A stretch of DNA of 64,000 nucleotides from DATEOR01 sp036279015 (GCA_036279015.1 DASUJY010000017.1:1-64000); one strand, 5' to 3'; counted from the stretch's first letter, positions 16,080 to 24,948 are shown. The notes: a model not told the origin generated them from the letters alone. Translations and numbers: made by a program.

Positions 16080-17366
16080 ATGCACGACGTCATCGTCATC
16101 GGCGGCGGGTTCGCGGGCGTCACGGCGGCGCGCGAGACGACGCTTGGCCGCGCGTCGACCCTCCTCCTCGAGGCCCGCGATCGCCTCGGAGGGCGCACGT
16201 GGACGCATCGCTGGAACGACACCGACATCGAGCTCGGCGGTGGCTGGGTGCACTGGCACCAGCCGCACGTCTGGTCGGAGATCACGCGCGCGGGGCTCGG
16301 GGTCGAGATCGGCGAGGACGCCCAGATCTCGAGCTGGTTCGCGGGCGACGAGCGGCGTACGGGCCCGATTGCCGAGCGGGACGCGATCGCCGAGCGCGGC
16401 TGGGATCAGTTCGTCGCCGAGGTCGAGGACGTCCTCCCGCTTCCGCACGACCCTGTCTTCGCGAGCGACCGCCTCGCGCGCCTGGACGGGCAGACGATCG
16501 CCGAGCGCCTCGACGAGCTCGAGCTCGACGAGGAGGAGCGTGACGTCCTCGCCGCCGAGCTCGAATCGCTGGCGCACGGGCGCCTCGACGACGCCGGCGC
16601 CGTCAGCGTGCTGCGCTGGCACGCTCTCTCCGGCGGCAGCCTGAAGCTGACCCAGCAGACGGGAGGGCGCGTCACGTTCAAGGACGGGACGCAGAGCCTC
16701 GTCCAGGCGATCGCGGCGAAGGCGCCCTTCGAGACCCGCCTCTCGACGCCGGTAGCTGCGGTCACGCAAGCCCACGGCCGCGTCGAGGTGCAAACGCGCG
16801 CGGGCGAGACTCTCGAGGGGCGGACGGCGATCGTGGCGGTGCCGCTGAACGCCCTCGGCGGGATCGAGTTCGACCCGCCGCTCTCCGAGACGAAGCGGTC
16901 GGCGATCGAGCTCGGCCAGGCTTCACGCGGGGTCAAGATCTTCATCCACGCGCGCGGCGAGCCGGTCTTCACGAACGGGATCAAGCCGGGGCATCCCTTC
17001 GGCTACCTCGACACGGAGCTGATCTATCCCGACGGCACGCAGCTCATGATCGGATTCGGCTACGACGCGGAGCTCTGCGACGCGTCCGACCTCGCCGCTG
17101 TCCAGCGCCAGCTCGACGAGATCATCCCCGGCTACGAAGCGCTCGCTGCGACCGCGCACGACTGGCTCGACGACGAGTTCTCGCGCGGGACCTGGGCGAT
17201 CCACCGGCCGGGCTGGTATACGAGCTACCACGCGGAGATGCAGCGGCCCGAGGGCTCCATCCTCATCGCAGGCAGCGACTTCGCCGACGGCTGGGCGGGC
17301 TTCATGGACGGCGCGATCGAGTCGGGCCTCCGCGCCGGAGCTGCCGCCCTGCGCCTGAAGCCATAG
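16080..17366 (+). CDS. FAD-dependent amine oxidase
   Basis: 428 aa. ATG 16080 is chosen because the Rossmann motif follows directly (DVIVIGGGFAGVTAAR) and TAGATT lies 8 bases upstream. Then comes the flavin monoamine oxidase signature (EARDRLGGRTWTH, GGGWVHW), and near the C terminus GSDFADGWAGFMDGAIESG, the FAD-binding closing motif. Members oxidise primary amines, polyamines or related substrates with O2. An agmatinase lies downstream at 18979, so polyamine use is possible but not shown. Confidence 0.85.
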   Translation: MHDVIVIGGGFAGVTAARETTLGRASTLLLEARDRLGGRTWTHRWNDTDIELGGGWVHWHQPHVWSEITRAGLGVEIGEDAQISSWFAGDERRTGPIAERDAIAERGWDQFVAEVEDVLPLPHDPVFASDRLARLDGQTIAERLDELELDEEERDVLAAELESLAHGRLDDAGAVSVLRWHALSGGSLKLTQQTGGRVTFKDGTQSLVQAIAAKAPFETRLSTPVAAVTQAHGRVEVQTRAGETLEGRTAIVAVPLNALGGIEFDPPLSETKRSAIELGQASRGVKIFIHARGEPVFTNGIKPGHPFGYLDTELIYPDGTQLMIGFGYDAELCDASDLAAVQRQLDEIIPGYEALAATAHDWLDDEFSRGTWAIHRPGWYTSYHAEMQRPEGSILIAGSDFADGWAGFMDGAIESGLRAGAAALRLKP

Positions 17367-17377
17367 AGGCCGCCGTC

Positions 17378-17860
17378 ATCACGACCGAACGGCTCGTGCT
17401 CGTCCCGCTACGGGCCGAGGACGCCGACGAGCTCGCGGATCTCCTCCGCGACGAGCGGCTGCATGAGTTCATCGGCGGCGCCCCGGCGTCGCGGCTAGAG
17501 CTGTACGACCGCTTCGTGCTCCTCTCCGCAGGCTCGCCGCGGCCCGGGGAGGACTGGTACAACTGGGTCGTTCGCCGCCGTCTCGACTCGCAGGCGGTCG
17601 GCACGGTGCAGGCGACGATCCGCACCGTCGGGGACCGCCGGTCGGCGCACCTCGGCTGGATGATCGGCGTCGAGTGGCAGAACCGGGGGATCGCCAGCGA
17701 GGCTGCCGTCGCCCTCGTCGGATGGGTGAGACGCCAGGGAGTCGACCAGGTTGTCGCCCACATCCATCCCGAGCATGGGGCCTCGGAAGCCGTCGCAACC
17801 CGCGCCGGCCTCGTCCAGACCGAGGATGAGGTCGACGGCGAACGCGTCTGGCGCGCTTGA
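17378..17860 (+). CDS. GNAT-family acetyltransferase
   Basis: The conserved start of this family (TTERLVLVPLRAEDADEL) begins before the first GTG (17396). The natural start may be the ATC at 17378 or, conservatively, GTG 17396, which gives 154 aa. Motif A/B region: HLGWMIGVEWQNRGIASEAAVALVGW, the acetyl-CoA-binding segment of RimJ/RimL-like enzymes. It acetylates an amine, target unknown. It starts 11 bases after the amine oxidase stop, probably in one transcript. Confidence 0.75.
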   Translation: MTTERLVLVPLRAEDADELADLLRDERLHEFIGGAPASRLELYDRFVLLSAGSPRPGEDWYNWVVRRRLDSQAVGTVQATIRTVGDRRSAHLGWMIGVEWQNRGIASEAAVALVGWVRRQGVDQVVAHIHPEHGASEAVATRAGLVQTEDEVDGERVWRA

Positions 17861-17909
17861 TCCACGGCCGCGGGCGCAGTACCGTCGCGCGCAAGCGAAG
17901 GGAGGGACG

Positions 17910-18299
17910 ATGCTGGCGAATGCAGAGATTGCGGCGATCGTGCCGGTGTCCGACATCGACAAGGCAGTCGAGTTCTACGGCGGCAAGCTGGGGCTCGAGC
18001 TTCAGGTGCGGCGTGACGACCTGCCGCAGAATCGCGAGGCCGAGTTCCGCGCGGGTGACGGCACGCTTGTCGTCTACGAGAGCGTCGCCGCGGGGCAGAG
18101 CCGCGGGACACTCGCCGGCTTCCGGGTCGAGGACGTGGACTCCGTCGTCGCGGGACTGCGCGAGCGCGGCGTCGCGTTCGAGGAGTACGACCTGCCGGAC
18201 CTGAAGACGGAGAAAGGAATCGCGACGATCGGCGACCTCCGCGCCGCGTGGGCACGCGACCCGGACGGCAACATCATCGCCTTCGAGCAGCGCCTCTAG
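17910..18299 (+). CDS. VOC-superfamily (glyoxalase/dioxygenase-like) protein
   Basis: 129 aa with ribosome site AGGGAGGG before ATG 17910. It has the paired beta-alpha-beta-beta-beta units of the vicinal oxygen chelate fold: IVPVSDIDKAVEFYGGKLGLEL near the start and the closing RDPDGNIIAFEQ. The substrate is not predictable; single-unit members form dimers. Confidence 0.8.
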   Translation: MLANAEIAAIVPVSDIDKAVEFYGGKLGLELQVRRDDLPQNREAEFRAGDGTLVVYESVAAGQSRGTLAGFRVEDVDSVVAGLRERGVAFEEYDLPDLKTEKGIATIGDLRAAWARDPDGNIIAFEQRL

Positions 18300-18363
18300 C
18301 GAACGCTCTGCTCGCGCGCGAGCCGCTCGGCCGCGACCGCTACGAACGCGTGGGGTAGACGCG

Positions 18364-18388
18364 CGGCGCCGGAGTCGCTCCGGCGCCG
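18364..18388. terminator. Bidirectional terminator between VOC and DUF892 genes
   Basis: A perfect 11-bp stem (18364-18374 with 18378-18388) and a 3-base loop between two convergent genes. Confidence 0.7.
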
Positions 18389-18403
18389 TCGCGACGTCCT
18401 TCC

Positions 18404-18904
18404 CTAGGAGACGCTCTCCTTCGTCTCGTCGCGGAGCTTCTTCGCGACGCTCTCCACATCCCTGAGCGCCTCCCGCTCCTCCTTCAGGTTCTCCTCGAGC
18501 ATGGCGACGGCCTCGGACTCGCCGAGCGAACGAGCCATCTCGATAAGGCCGCTGTAGGCGGCGATCTCGTAGTGCTCGGTGCGGGCGACCGCGCCGGTGT
18601 CGACCATGTCGACGAGCGACTCGCTCACCTCGCTCGAGAGCTCGTCGTGCTCCTTCTTGAGCCCCTCGAAGCCGATGCACTTCTCGGCCTGCGGCTGCTC
18701 GCCGAGCGAGTCGAAGATCTGCTCGAGGTTCGTGATGTGACCCCGCGTCTGCTCGAGATGGCGTTCGAGCCCCTTGCGAAAGTCGGGATCGTGCACCTCC
18801 TCGATCAGCTTCGGCAGGACCTCTCCGGTCAGCTTCTGCTCGACGTAGAGGATGTCTCCCAGCTCGTGCAGGAAGAGATCCCGCGGTGTGGTGATGTCTG
18901 CCAT
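18404..18904 (-). CDS. DUF892 (YciE-like) ferritin-fold protein
   Basis: 166 aa from ATG 18904. Sequence from the start: TTPRDLFLHELGDILYVEQKL, then four long helices with Glu/His pairs (LERHLEQTRGHI, RTEHYEIAAYSGL) that can bind two metals. YciE/YciF-type proteins are stress-induced; the enzymatic role is unproven. It sits next to the agmatinase gene in divergent orientation. Confidence 0.8.
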   Translation of the reverse strand: MADITTPRDLFLHELGDILYVEQKLTGEVLPKLIEEVHDPDFRKGLERHLEQTRGHITNLEQIFDSLGEQPQAEKCIGFEGLKKEHDELSSEVSESLVDMVDTGAVARTEHYEIAAYSGLIEMARSLGESEAVAMLEENLKEEREALRDVESVAKKLRDETKESVS

Positions 18905-18978
18905 GTTCCTCCCCCTCGTGATCGGTTGTCGGAGAGGGATACCCGTGGCGGGTGGGGACAAACTGACAGAATCGCGCC

Positions 18979-19944
18979 GTGATCGACCCGCTCGAGCGCT
19001 GGCGCGCCCACGGCGAGAAGCCCGATTTCGCCGGCCTGCTCACGTACGGCGGGCAGCCATATACGGAAGATCCGCGCGAGCTCGCCGGGGCCGATGTGGC
19101 GATCGTCGGAGCCCCGATGGACGACCTCGTCTCGGACCGGCCGGGAACGCGCTATGGCCCGCGGGCGATCCGCGCGGCGAGCTTCGCGCCGGGAGCACAT
19201 CTCGAGGCCGGCATCGACGCGTTCGCCGAGCTCCGCGTCGTCGACTTCGGGGACGCGCCCGTCCTGCCGGCCGACCCGGTCGCCTCGCACCGGGCGATCG
19301 AGAAGACGGTCGCCCAGGTCGTCGCGGCAGGCGTCGTCCCGTTCGTCCTCGGGGGCGACCATTCGATCACCGAGCCGGACGTGCGCGCCTGCGCCGCGGG
19401 TCGCGGCCCGGTCGGCCTCGTCCATTTCGACACGCACACCGATACCGGCACCGAGGTCTTCGGCGTCGAGCTCTCGCACGGAACGCCGATGTACAAGCTG
19501 GTCGAGGAGGGTCTCGTCGACCCCAGCCGCTACGTCCAGATCGGCCTGCGTGGCTACTGGCCGGGCGAGAAGGAGTTCTCGTGGCAGCGCGAGCGAGGCA
19601 TCCGCGCCTTCTTCATGCACGACATCCGCGACCGGGGGATCGAAGCCGTGGTGGAGGACGCGCTTGGCGGTCTCGGGGAAGGCCCGGTCTTCCTCACGGT
19701 CGACATCGACGTCCTGGACCCCGCCTTCGCGCCGGGGACGGGCACGCCCGAGCCCGGCGGCATGACGACCGGAGAGCTCCTCTGGGCCTGCCGTCAGGTC
19801 GGGGCTCGCGTCGACCTCATCGGCGCTGACCTCGTGGAGGTGATCCCGACGGCGGTCGGCTCCGCCGACATCACGGCGCTCGCCGCCGACCGCGTCGTTC
19901 GCGAGGTGCTGACAGGAGTCGCCCTCGCCCGCAGTGCCCGCTAG
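18979..19944 (+). CDS. speB: Agmatinase / ureohydrolase family
   Basis: 321 aa, GTG start. Arginase-fold metal ligands are all present: GGDHS (His128), HFDTHTDT (Asp151, His153, Asp155) and VDIDVLDPAF (Asp242, Asp244), then GTGTPEPGG. It should split agmatine to putrescine and urea with two Mn ions; guanidinobutyrase is an alternative. The start has no Shine-Dalgarno. Its stop codon TAG is also the first bases of the fold-back element that begins at 19941, so that element abuts or shaped the 3' end of the gene. Confidence 0.8.
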   Translation: MIDPLERWRAHGEKPDFAGLLTYGGQPYTEDPRELAGADVAIVGAPMDDLVSDRPGTRYGPRAIRAASFAPGAHLEAGIDAFAELRVVDFGDAPVLPADPVASHRAIEKTVAQVVAAGVVPFVLGGDHSITEPDVRACAAGRGPVGLVHFDTHTDTGTEVFGVELSHGTPMYKLVEEGLVDPSRYVQIGLRGYWPGEKEFSWQRERGIRAFFMHDIRDRGIEAVVEDALGGLGEGPVFLTVDIDVLDPAFAPGTGTPEPGGMTTGELLWACRQVGARVDLIGADLVEVIPTAVGSADITALAADRVVREVLTGVALARSAR

Positions 19945-20123
19945 ATGGTTGATCGGAAAGTGTGGTGCCGTCGGGGGCGCTCATGACCGAGCATTGACGC
20001 CGCGATCATTCCGAGCTCGTATCCGAAGGTACGGGCGAGGAAGGAGCGTGGCGTCAGGCGAAGCGTCATGAGCGTCATCCGGCGGTGCCACGGTTTCCGG
20101 TCAATTTTCGATCAATCATCTAG
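19941..20123. mobile_element. 183-bp fold-back (MITE-like) element
   Basis: Both ends read CTAGATG(G/A)TTGATCG(G/A)AAA inward (17 of 19 identical in inverted orientation). The homology continues inward: (G/A)ACGCTCATGAC-type and TTGACGCC/CTGACGCC blocks pair about 60-80 bases in. The right arm carries an extra 13-base near-duplication of the end motif. It encodes no protein. CTAG at both ends could be a 4-bp target duplication, as made by IS5-group elements, or simply the last part of the repeat. Confidence 0.6.
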
Positions 20124-20126
20124 CCT

Positions 20127-20912
20127 GTGACTGCGGTGAGCGGACGGGTGGGAGCTATTCACGAGGCTGCGCGAGGGTTCGAGCGTGCTCCGAGGCCGTA
20201 CGAGATCGGTAGGCCCGACTACCCCGAGGAGGCGATCGAGCGCCTCGTCGCTGAGCTCGGGATGGAGCCCGGATCCCGCGTGCTCGACCTCGCCGCCGGC
20301 ACCGGGAAGCTGACGCGCCGCCTCGTCCCCACGGGTGCGGAGATCGTTGCCGTCGAGCCGACGGAGGGCATGCGCTCGGCGCTCAGCTCGTCGCTGCCGG
20401 AGGTCGAGGCGCTTGCGGGGACGGCCGAGGCGATCCCGGTGCCCGACGGCTCGGTCGACGCGGTCGTCGTCGGGCAGGCGTTTCACTGGTTCGACGGCGA
20501 TGCCGCGCTCGCCGAGATCCATCGTGTGCTCAGTCCGGGCGGCCGTCTCGGCCTGATCTGGAACCTGAAGGACGAGTCCGTCGACTGGATCGAGAGGCTC
20601 GGTGACATCATAAATTCCTATCGCGGCGATGCACCGCGGGTCGCAAGCGGCGCCTGGAAGGCCGCCTTCGACCGGACGAAGCTCTTCACGCCGCTCGAGC
20701 GGGCCCGGTTCTCGTTCGTGCACGAGGCCGACTTCGCCGCCGTCGTGGCGCGCGTGACGTCCGTGAGCTTCGTCGCGGCCCTGCCCGCCCCCGAGTTCGA
20801 GCGGGTCGTCGAGCAGGTACGAACCCTCCTCGCGACCCATCCCCAGACGCGCGGCCGCACGACCTTCGAGTTGCCCTACCGCACCGGCGTCTACTGGTGC
20901 TCCAGCCGCTAG
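20127..20912 (+). CDS. SAM-dependent methyltransferase (class I)
   Basis: 261 aa from GTG 20127; a second GTG at 20136 sits 9 bases after a TAGCCT and could be used instead. Rossmann motif I is VLDLAAGTGKLTRRL (about residues 52-66), followed by the acidic loop VAVEPTEGM and motif IV DAVVVGQAFHWFD. This resembles the family that methylates small metabolites (UbiE/Coq5-like). The substrate is unknown. It lies immediately downstream of the fold-back element. Confidence 0.8.
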   Translation: MTAVSGRVGAIHEAARGFERAPRPYEIGRPDYPEEAIERLVAELGMEPGSRVLDLAAGTGKLTRRLVPTGAEIVAVEPTEGMRSALSSSLPEVEALAGTAEAIPVPDGSVDAVVVGQAFHWFDGDAALAEIHRVLSPGGRLGLIWNLKDESVDWIERLGDIINSYRGDAPRVASGAWKAAFDRTKLFTPLERARFSFVHEADFAAVVARVTSVSFVAALPAPEFERVVEQVRTLLATHPQTRGRTTFELPYRTGVYWCSSR

Positions 20913-20918
20913 CGAGCC

Positions 20919-21152
20919 CTACGTCGCCCGGCGCCTGACGACCGAGAGGCCCCACGCCTTCCCGCTCGCGAAGAGCGCATCGGGGTCGACGTCGTCGAGC
21001 CAGCCGATGAAGTGCTTCTCCTCGTTGTCGGCCGTCGAGCCGAAGACGGCGGGGCGGTCGGTCTCCTCCGGCTCCAGCGCGATCGAGTCCCCGCGCTCGA
21101 GCGCCTCGTAGCGCTCCTCGGCCGCCGGCCCCTCGGCGTAGCCCTTGCCCAT
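20919..21152 (-). CDS. Small acidic protein of unknown function
   Basis: 77 aa, ATG 21152, with TAGCAT 7 bases upstream. It contains ALERGDSIALEPEETDRPAV and FIGWLDDVDPDALFASG. No family recognised; soluble, no membrane segment. It stands 10 bases past the end of the 89-aa gene on the same strand and could be the last gene of the heme transcript, although its own -10 suggests independence. Confidence 0.55.
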   Translation of the reverse strand: MGKGYAEGPAAEERYEALERGDSIALEPEETDRPAVFGSTADNEEKHFIGWLDDVDPDALFASGKAWGLSVVRRRAT

Positions 21153-21159
21153 GGGCTCG

Positions 21160-21165
21160 ATGCTA
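21160..21165 (-). promoter_or_regulatory. -10 element (TAGCAT) of the small acidic gene
   Basis: Lies 7 bases before ATG 21152 on the minus strand. Confidence 0.4.
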
Positions 21166-21432
21166 CGTGCGCGGGCCCGAACGTGCCCACTCGCGGAGCT
21201 CGTACCAGTACGTGTCCTGGAGCGCGGCCGCCACCCGTGGGTCGGTGTGCGCGGCGGAATAGACGTTGTGGTCGAGGTCGGCGCAGAGGGCGACTGCCTC
21301 GCGCGGGACGTCGGGGAGGTTCACGAGGACCTCGGCCGGGAGGTGTGCCTCGGCGATCGTGTAGTGCTTGAAGTGGAGGTCGGGCGCGACCTCGAGCAGG
21401 GCGGGCCAGTCGGGACAGGTGCGAGTGCTCAC
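21163..21432 (-). CDS. Small protein encoded with ferrochelatase
   Basis: 89 aa, GTG 21432 overlapping the hemH stop (GTGA). Contains HFKHYTIAEAHLPAEVLVNLP and ALCADLDHNVYSAAHTDPRV; several histidines and one or two cysteines. No family recognised. The coupling to hemH hints at a role in iron or heme handling, but this rests on position only. Confidence 0.55.
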   Translation of the reverse strand: MSTRTCPDWPALLEVAPDLHFKHYTIAEAHLPAEVLVNLPDVPREAVALCADLDHNVYSAAHTDPRVAAALQDTYWYELREWARSGPRT

Positions 21433-22313
21433 GGAACCTCGATTCGCGTCGAGGCGTCCAGCACCTGCTCGACGAGCAGGGCGAGAGCACGAGCGAACTC
21501 GGGCGAGTCGTTGAGCGATTCGATCCGGTCGAGCTCGAGGCCGAGTGCGGCCGCCTTCTCGCGCGCCTCGACGTCGATGTCCCAGAGGATCTCGAGGTGG
21601 TCGGAGACGAACCCGACCGGCGCGACGAGCACCTTGCGAACACCCTCGCCGTGCAGCCGGTCGAGCTCCTCCAGGATGTCTGGGCCGAGCCAGGGCTCGC
21701 CCGTGTGGCTCGCGCTCTGGAACGCGAACGACCAGCGCTCCACGCCGGCCTTGTCGGCGACGAGGCGCGAGGTCTCGAGGAGCTGATCCTTGTACGGGTC
21801 GCCCTCGTCCAGGATGCGGGAGGGAAGGCTGTGCGCGGTGAAGACGACGTGCGCCTCGGTGCCGCGAATGCGCGTGGCGAGGAGCTCGATGAACGGCTCG
21901 TGATCGTGCCAGCTCTCGATCATCACGAGCGCGGCGCGGCCTCCGAGACCCGCCTCCAGCCGCTCGCGGTAGCCCCCGATCGAGATCGTCGAGTAGTGCG
22001 GTGCGAGCACGAGACCGACGACGCGCTCGGCCCCTTCGGCCAGGGCCCGCTCGGCCGCGTCTGCGATGCGCGGCGTCCAGTGCTTCATGCCGACGTAGAC
22101 CGGAGCCCCGAGGTCGTGCTCGAGCGCTGCGCGCTGCCGCTCCGTGATCTCGTTGAGCGGAGAGGAGCCGCCGATGCGGCGATAGCGCTCGACGAGCTCC
22201 GCAACCGCCTCCGGACGGACCTGTCGCCCGCCGCGGATGTCCTCGAAGTAGGCCGGGATGTCCTCCGGCCGGCTCGGGCTGCCGTAAGCCATCAGCACGA
22301 CGGCTGTTTTCAC
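21429..22313 (-). CDS. hemH: Ferrochelatase (protoporphyrin or coproporphyrin type)
   Basis: 294 aa from GTG 22313 (VKTAVVLMAYGSP), the natural family start. Motifs: MAYGSPSRPEDIPAYFEDIR, the active-site His region VVFTAHSLPSRIL, the SASHTGEPWLGPD segment, and a VAPVGFVSDHLEILWDID stretch ending in the conserved Glu/Asp. It inserts Fe2+ into a porphyrin, the last or next-to-last step of heme synthesis; actinobacteria mostly use the coproporphyrin route. In one operon with hemE upstream and an 89-aa gene downstream. Confidence 0.9.
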   Translation of the reverse strand: MKTAVVLMAYGSPSRPEDIPAYFEDIRGGRQVRPEAVAELVERYRRIGGSSPLNEITERQRAALEHDLGAPVYVGMKHWTPRIADAAERALAEGAERVVGLVLAPHYSTISIGGYRERLEAGLGGRAALVMIESWHDHEPFIELLATRIRGTEAHVVFTAHSLPSRILDEGDPYKDQLLETSRLVADKAGVERWSFAFQSASHTGEPWLGPDILEELDRLHGEGVRKVLVAPVGFVSDHLEILWDIDVEAREKAAALGLELDRIESLNDSPEFARALALLVEQVLDASTRIEVP

Positions 22314-22404
22314 GTTCGGCCCTTTCCGCGCATCCCATGCGCGCCGGGGACGGATACGCTCGAAAGCGGGTGGTGGCACGGGGTGGCCCCGGCGAATCGA
22401 GCTC

Positions 22405-23439
22405 TCATGCCTGCATCTCGACCGCGGTTCGCGTGTGCACGAGGTCGACCAGGCGGGCGAGGTCGGCCGGGTCGGTGTCGGGGAGGACGCCGTGCCCGAG
22501 GTTGAAGACGTGGCCGGGGCGGCCGCCGACCGCGTCGAGGATCCGGTTCGCCGCCGCCTCGACCCGCTCGAAGGGCCCGAGAAGGAGCGCGGGATCGAGG
22601 TTTCCCTGCACGCCGCGGTCTGGCCCGGCGAGCTCCCAGCCGTGGTCGATCGGGATCCGCCAGTCGATGCCCATCACGTCGCCGCCCGCGGCCGCCATGG
22701 CGGGAAGCAGGTGCGTCGTCCCCGTGCCGAAGTGGATCGTCGGCACGTCGACCGCCGCGAGTACGCGGGCCGAGTAGGGCGCAACGAACTCCTCGTAGTC
22801 AGCCGCCGAGAGCGTCCCGACCCAGGAGTCGAAGAGCTGGACGACATCCGCTCCGGCTTCCACCTTGGCGCGCAGGTAGGCGGCGAAAGTGTCCGCGAGC
22901 TTCGCCATGAGGGCGTGCCAGACCTCCGGCCGTCCGTACATGCACGACTTCGTCTGCACGAACTCTCTGCTCGGCTTGCCCTCGATCAGGTAGCCGGCGA
23001 CGGTGAACGGGCCGCCCGCGAAGCCGACGAGCGCCTTCTCGCCCGGAAGCTCGTCGCGGACGATCCCGACCGCGTCGAGGATGAAGGGGACAGCCTCCTT
23101 CGGGTCGGGCACGCGCAGCCGGTCGACGTCGGCCATCGTGCGCACCGGGGCTTCGATCACGGGCCCGACGTTCTCGACGAGCTCGACGTCCACGCCCATG
23201 CCGATGACCGGCAGCATGATGTCGGCGAACATCACCGCCGCGTCGACGCCGTGCGCGCGGACGGGCTGGAGCGTTACCTCCGCGCAGAGCTCTGGCTGCC
23301 GGCAGACCGAGAAGAGATCGTGGCGCTTGCGAAGCTCGCGGTACTCGGGCAGCGAGCGCCCTGCCTGGCGCATGAACCAGACGGGCGTCCGTTCGACTGC
23401 CTCCCGGCGGCAGGCGCGGGTCAGGAGCGGCTCGGCCAC
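22405..23439 (-). CDS. hemE: Uroporphyrinogen decarboxylase
   Basis: 344 aa, GTG start, full family length. Signature PVWFMRQAGRSLPEYR near residue 20 carries the substrate-binding Arg; AVMFADIMLPVIGMG follows, then GFAGGPFTVAGYLIEG and FNLGHGVLPDTDP at the end. It removes four carboxyl groups from uroporphyrinogen III to give coproporphyrinogen III. TAGTCT lies 6 bases before the GTG. Confidence 0.92.
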   Translation of the reverse strand: MAEPLLTRACRREAVERTPVWFMRQAGRSLPEYRELRKRHDLFSVCRQPELCAEVTLQPVRAHGVDAAVMFADIMLPVIGMGVDVELVENVGPVIEAPVRTMADVDRLRVPDPKEAVPFILDAVGIVRDELPGEKALVGFAGGPFTVAGYLIEGKPSREFVQTKSCMYGRPEVWHALMAKLADTFAAYLRAKVEAGADVVQLFDSWVGTLSAADYEEFVAPYSARVLAAVDVPTIHFGTGTTHLLPAMAAAGGDVMGIDWRIPIDHGWELAGPDRGVQGNLDPALLLGPFERVEAAANRILDAVGGRPGHVFNLGHGVLPDTDPADLARLVDLVHTRTAVEMQA

Positions 23440-23445
23440 GTCCCT

Positions 23446-23451
23446 AGACTA
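23446..23451 (-). promoter_or_regulatory. -10 element (TAGTCT) of hemE
   Basis: Lies 6 bases upstream of the hemE GTG (23439) with no Shine-Dalgarno; leaderless layout. Confidence 0.45.
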
Positions 23452-23467
23452 GCCGCGTCGAGCCCGG

Positions 23468-24001
23468 CTACCCGCCGATGATGAGTGCGAGCTGCGCGCC
23501 CTGGAGATCGCTCTTCTGGATACCGTCGAGCGGCGTCACCCGCTTGACTCCCATGTCCTTCGCGAGGCGGGTCGCGGCGGGCTTGAAGCCCGGGCGAAAC
23601 ATGACGAGCGAGCGCGAGAAATCGGTGCGCGGCGCGTTCCCCGTCGCGGTCACGATGTAGTGCAGCTCGTGGGCGCGGTCGGCCGAGACGGCGGCCGCGC
23701 CGGGGATCCCGTTCCCGTTCAGGACGACGACGGACGTCTTCCCGCGGGGAAGCGGGCCGCTCGGCTCGTGCTTTGCCGGCTGCGCAGGCTTCGCGTCCTT
23801 GCCGACTTCGCTCGTCGCTGCCGGGACCTCCCGCTTGATGGCGGCGACGGTCGCGGTCGTGGTTTTGTCCGAGAAGGTCTTCGCGCCGTAGACGAAGCCG
23901 ACGAGAAGCAGGATGAAGAGCTCGACGGCGGCCACCGCGGTCGCCACGAGCGCGGCGGTGCGCCAAGGCGGCGGCGGTGCGAACTCGAATGGTTGATCCA
24001 T
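23468..24001 (-). CDS. LytR_C-domain membrane protein
   Basis: 177 aa. One membrane helix (AAVELFILLLVGFVYGAK) near residues 24-42, a lysine/proline-rich linker, then a LytR C-terminal domain (SVVVLNGNGIPGAAAVSADRAHELHYIV...). The domain without an LCP enzyme is common in actinobacteria and is thought to act at the cell wall, possibly aiding envelope polymer attachment; the exact role is unknown. Followed by hemE, with only 28 bases between. Confidence 0.75.
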   Translation of the reverse strand: MDQPFEFAPPPPWRTAALVATAVAAVELFILLLVGFVYGAKTFSDKTTTATVAAIKREVPAATSEVGKDAKPAQPAKHEPSGPLPRGKTSVVVLNGNGIPGAAAVSADRAHELHYIVTATGNAPRTDFSRSLVMFRPGFKPAATRLAKDMGVKRVTPLDGIQKSDLQGAQLALIIGG

Positions 24002-24009
24002 GGGCCGGA

Positions 24010-24948
24010 CTAGTTCGCCCCGGCCGCGCCCTCTCCTTCCGCTGCCCGGACGAATTCCCACGTGGCGCGGAGACCGTCGCCCAGCGAGGTCGCCGCCCGG
24101 AAGCCGAACGCCTCCTCGGCGCGGCCCGGATCGAGGACGCTCCGCGCGAGCTCGCCGAGCCTCGGCGGGTCGAAGACGACCTCCGCCTCGACGCCGCTCG
24201 CGCGCTTGCAGGCCTCCGCGAGCTCGAGCACGGACGTCTCGATGCCCGTGCCGACGTTGTAGACGCCCGCCGGCCCGCCGCCCGCGGCCAGCGTGGCAGC
24301 GGCGACGTCGGCGACGAAGACGTAGTCCCGCGTCTGCCGCCCGTCGCCGTAGATGTGGAGCTCCTGGCCGTTGGCGATGCGCCCGAAGAAGATGGCGACG
24401 ACCCCCGCCTCGCCGTGCGGGTCCTGACGCGGGCCGAAGACGTTGCCGTAGCGGAGCGAGACGTGGCTCGTCTCGTGCAGCCGGTTGTAGGCGGCCAGGT
24501 ACTCCTCTGCCGCGAGCTTGGAGACTCCGTACGGGGCCAGTGGGCGCCTGGCCGAGTCCTCGTCCGCCGGCCGGTCGCACTCGCCGTAGATCGCCCCGCC
24601 GGTCGACGAGAGGACCATGCGCGTCCCGTGCCCGCGCGCCTCCTCGAGCAACCGCACCGTCCCGTCGACGTTCACGCCGCAGTCGAAGAGCGGGTCCTCG
24701 ACCGAGACGCGCACGTCCGCCTGGGCGGCGAGGTGGAAGCAGACCTCGGGGCGGTGCTCGGCGAAGACCGCCTCCACTGCCTCGGCCTCGCGGATGTCGC
24801 CCACGACGAGCCGGGCGTCCTCGTTGACGTTCTCGCGCCGTCCACTCGCGAGGTTGTCGAGCGCGCAGACGTCGTCTCCGCGCGCTACGAGGGCGTCCAC
24901 GACATGCGAGCCGATGAAGCCCGCTCCGCCTGTCACCAGGGCACGCAC
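24010..24948 (-). CDS. NAD-dependent sugar epimerase/dehydratase (SDR family)
   Basis: 312 aa, GTG start. Rossmann motif LVTGGAGFIGSH at residues 4-15, the DIRE acidic segment, and catalytic YGVSK near residue 148 with the upstream SSTGGAIYG (Thr/Ser). It resembles UDP-glucose 4-epimerase and related nucleotide-sugar enzymes. Its stop is 8 bases before the LytR_C gene start, suggesting an envelope polysaccharide role. Confidence 0.85.
   Translation of the reverse strand: MRALVTGGAGFIGSHVVDALVARGDDVCALDNLASGRRENVNEDARLVVGDIREAEAVEAVFAEHRPEVCFHLAAQADVRVSVEDPLFDCGVNVDGTVRLLEEARGHGTRMVLSSTGGAIYGECDRPADEDSARRPLAPYGVSKLAAEEYLAAYNRLHETSHVSLRYGNVFGPRQDPHGEAGVVAIFFGRIANGQELHIYGDGRQTRDYVFVADVAAATLAAGGGPAGVYNVGTGIETSVLELAEACKRASGVEAEVVFDPPRLGELARSVLDPGRAEEAFGFRAATSLGDGLRATWEFVRAAEGEGAAGAN

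Noticed and set aside
21160..22338. Extended form (391 aa) of the 89-aa gene beside hemH
   Set aside because: The extension is the shadow frame of hemH; the GTG at 21432 in GTGA overlap is the natural start.
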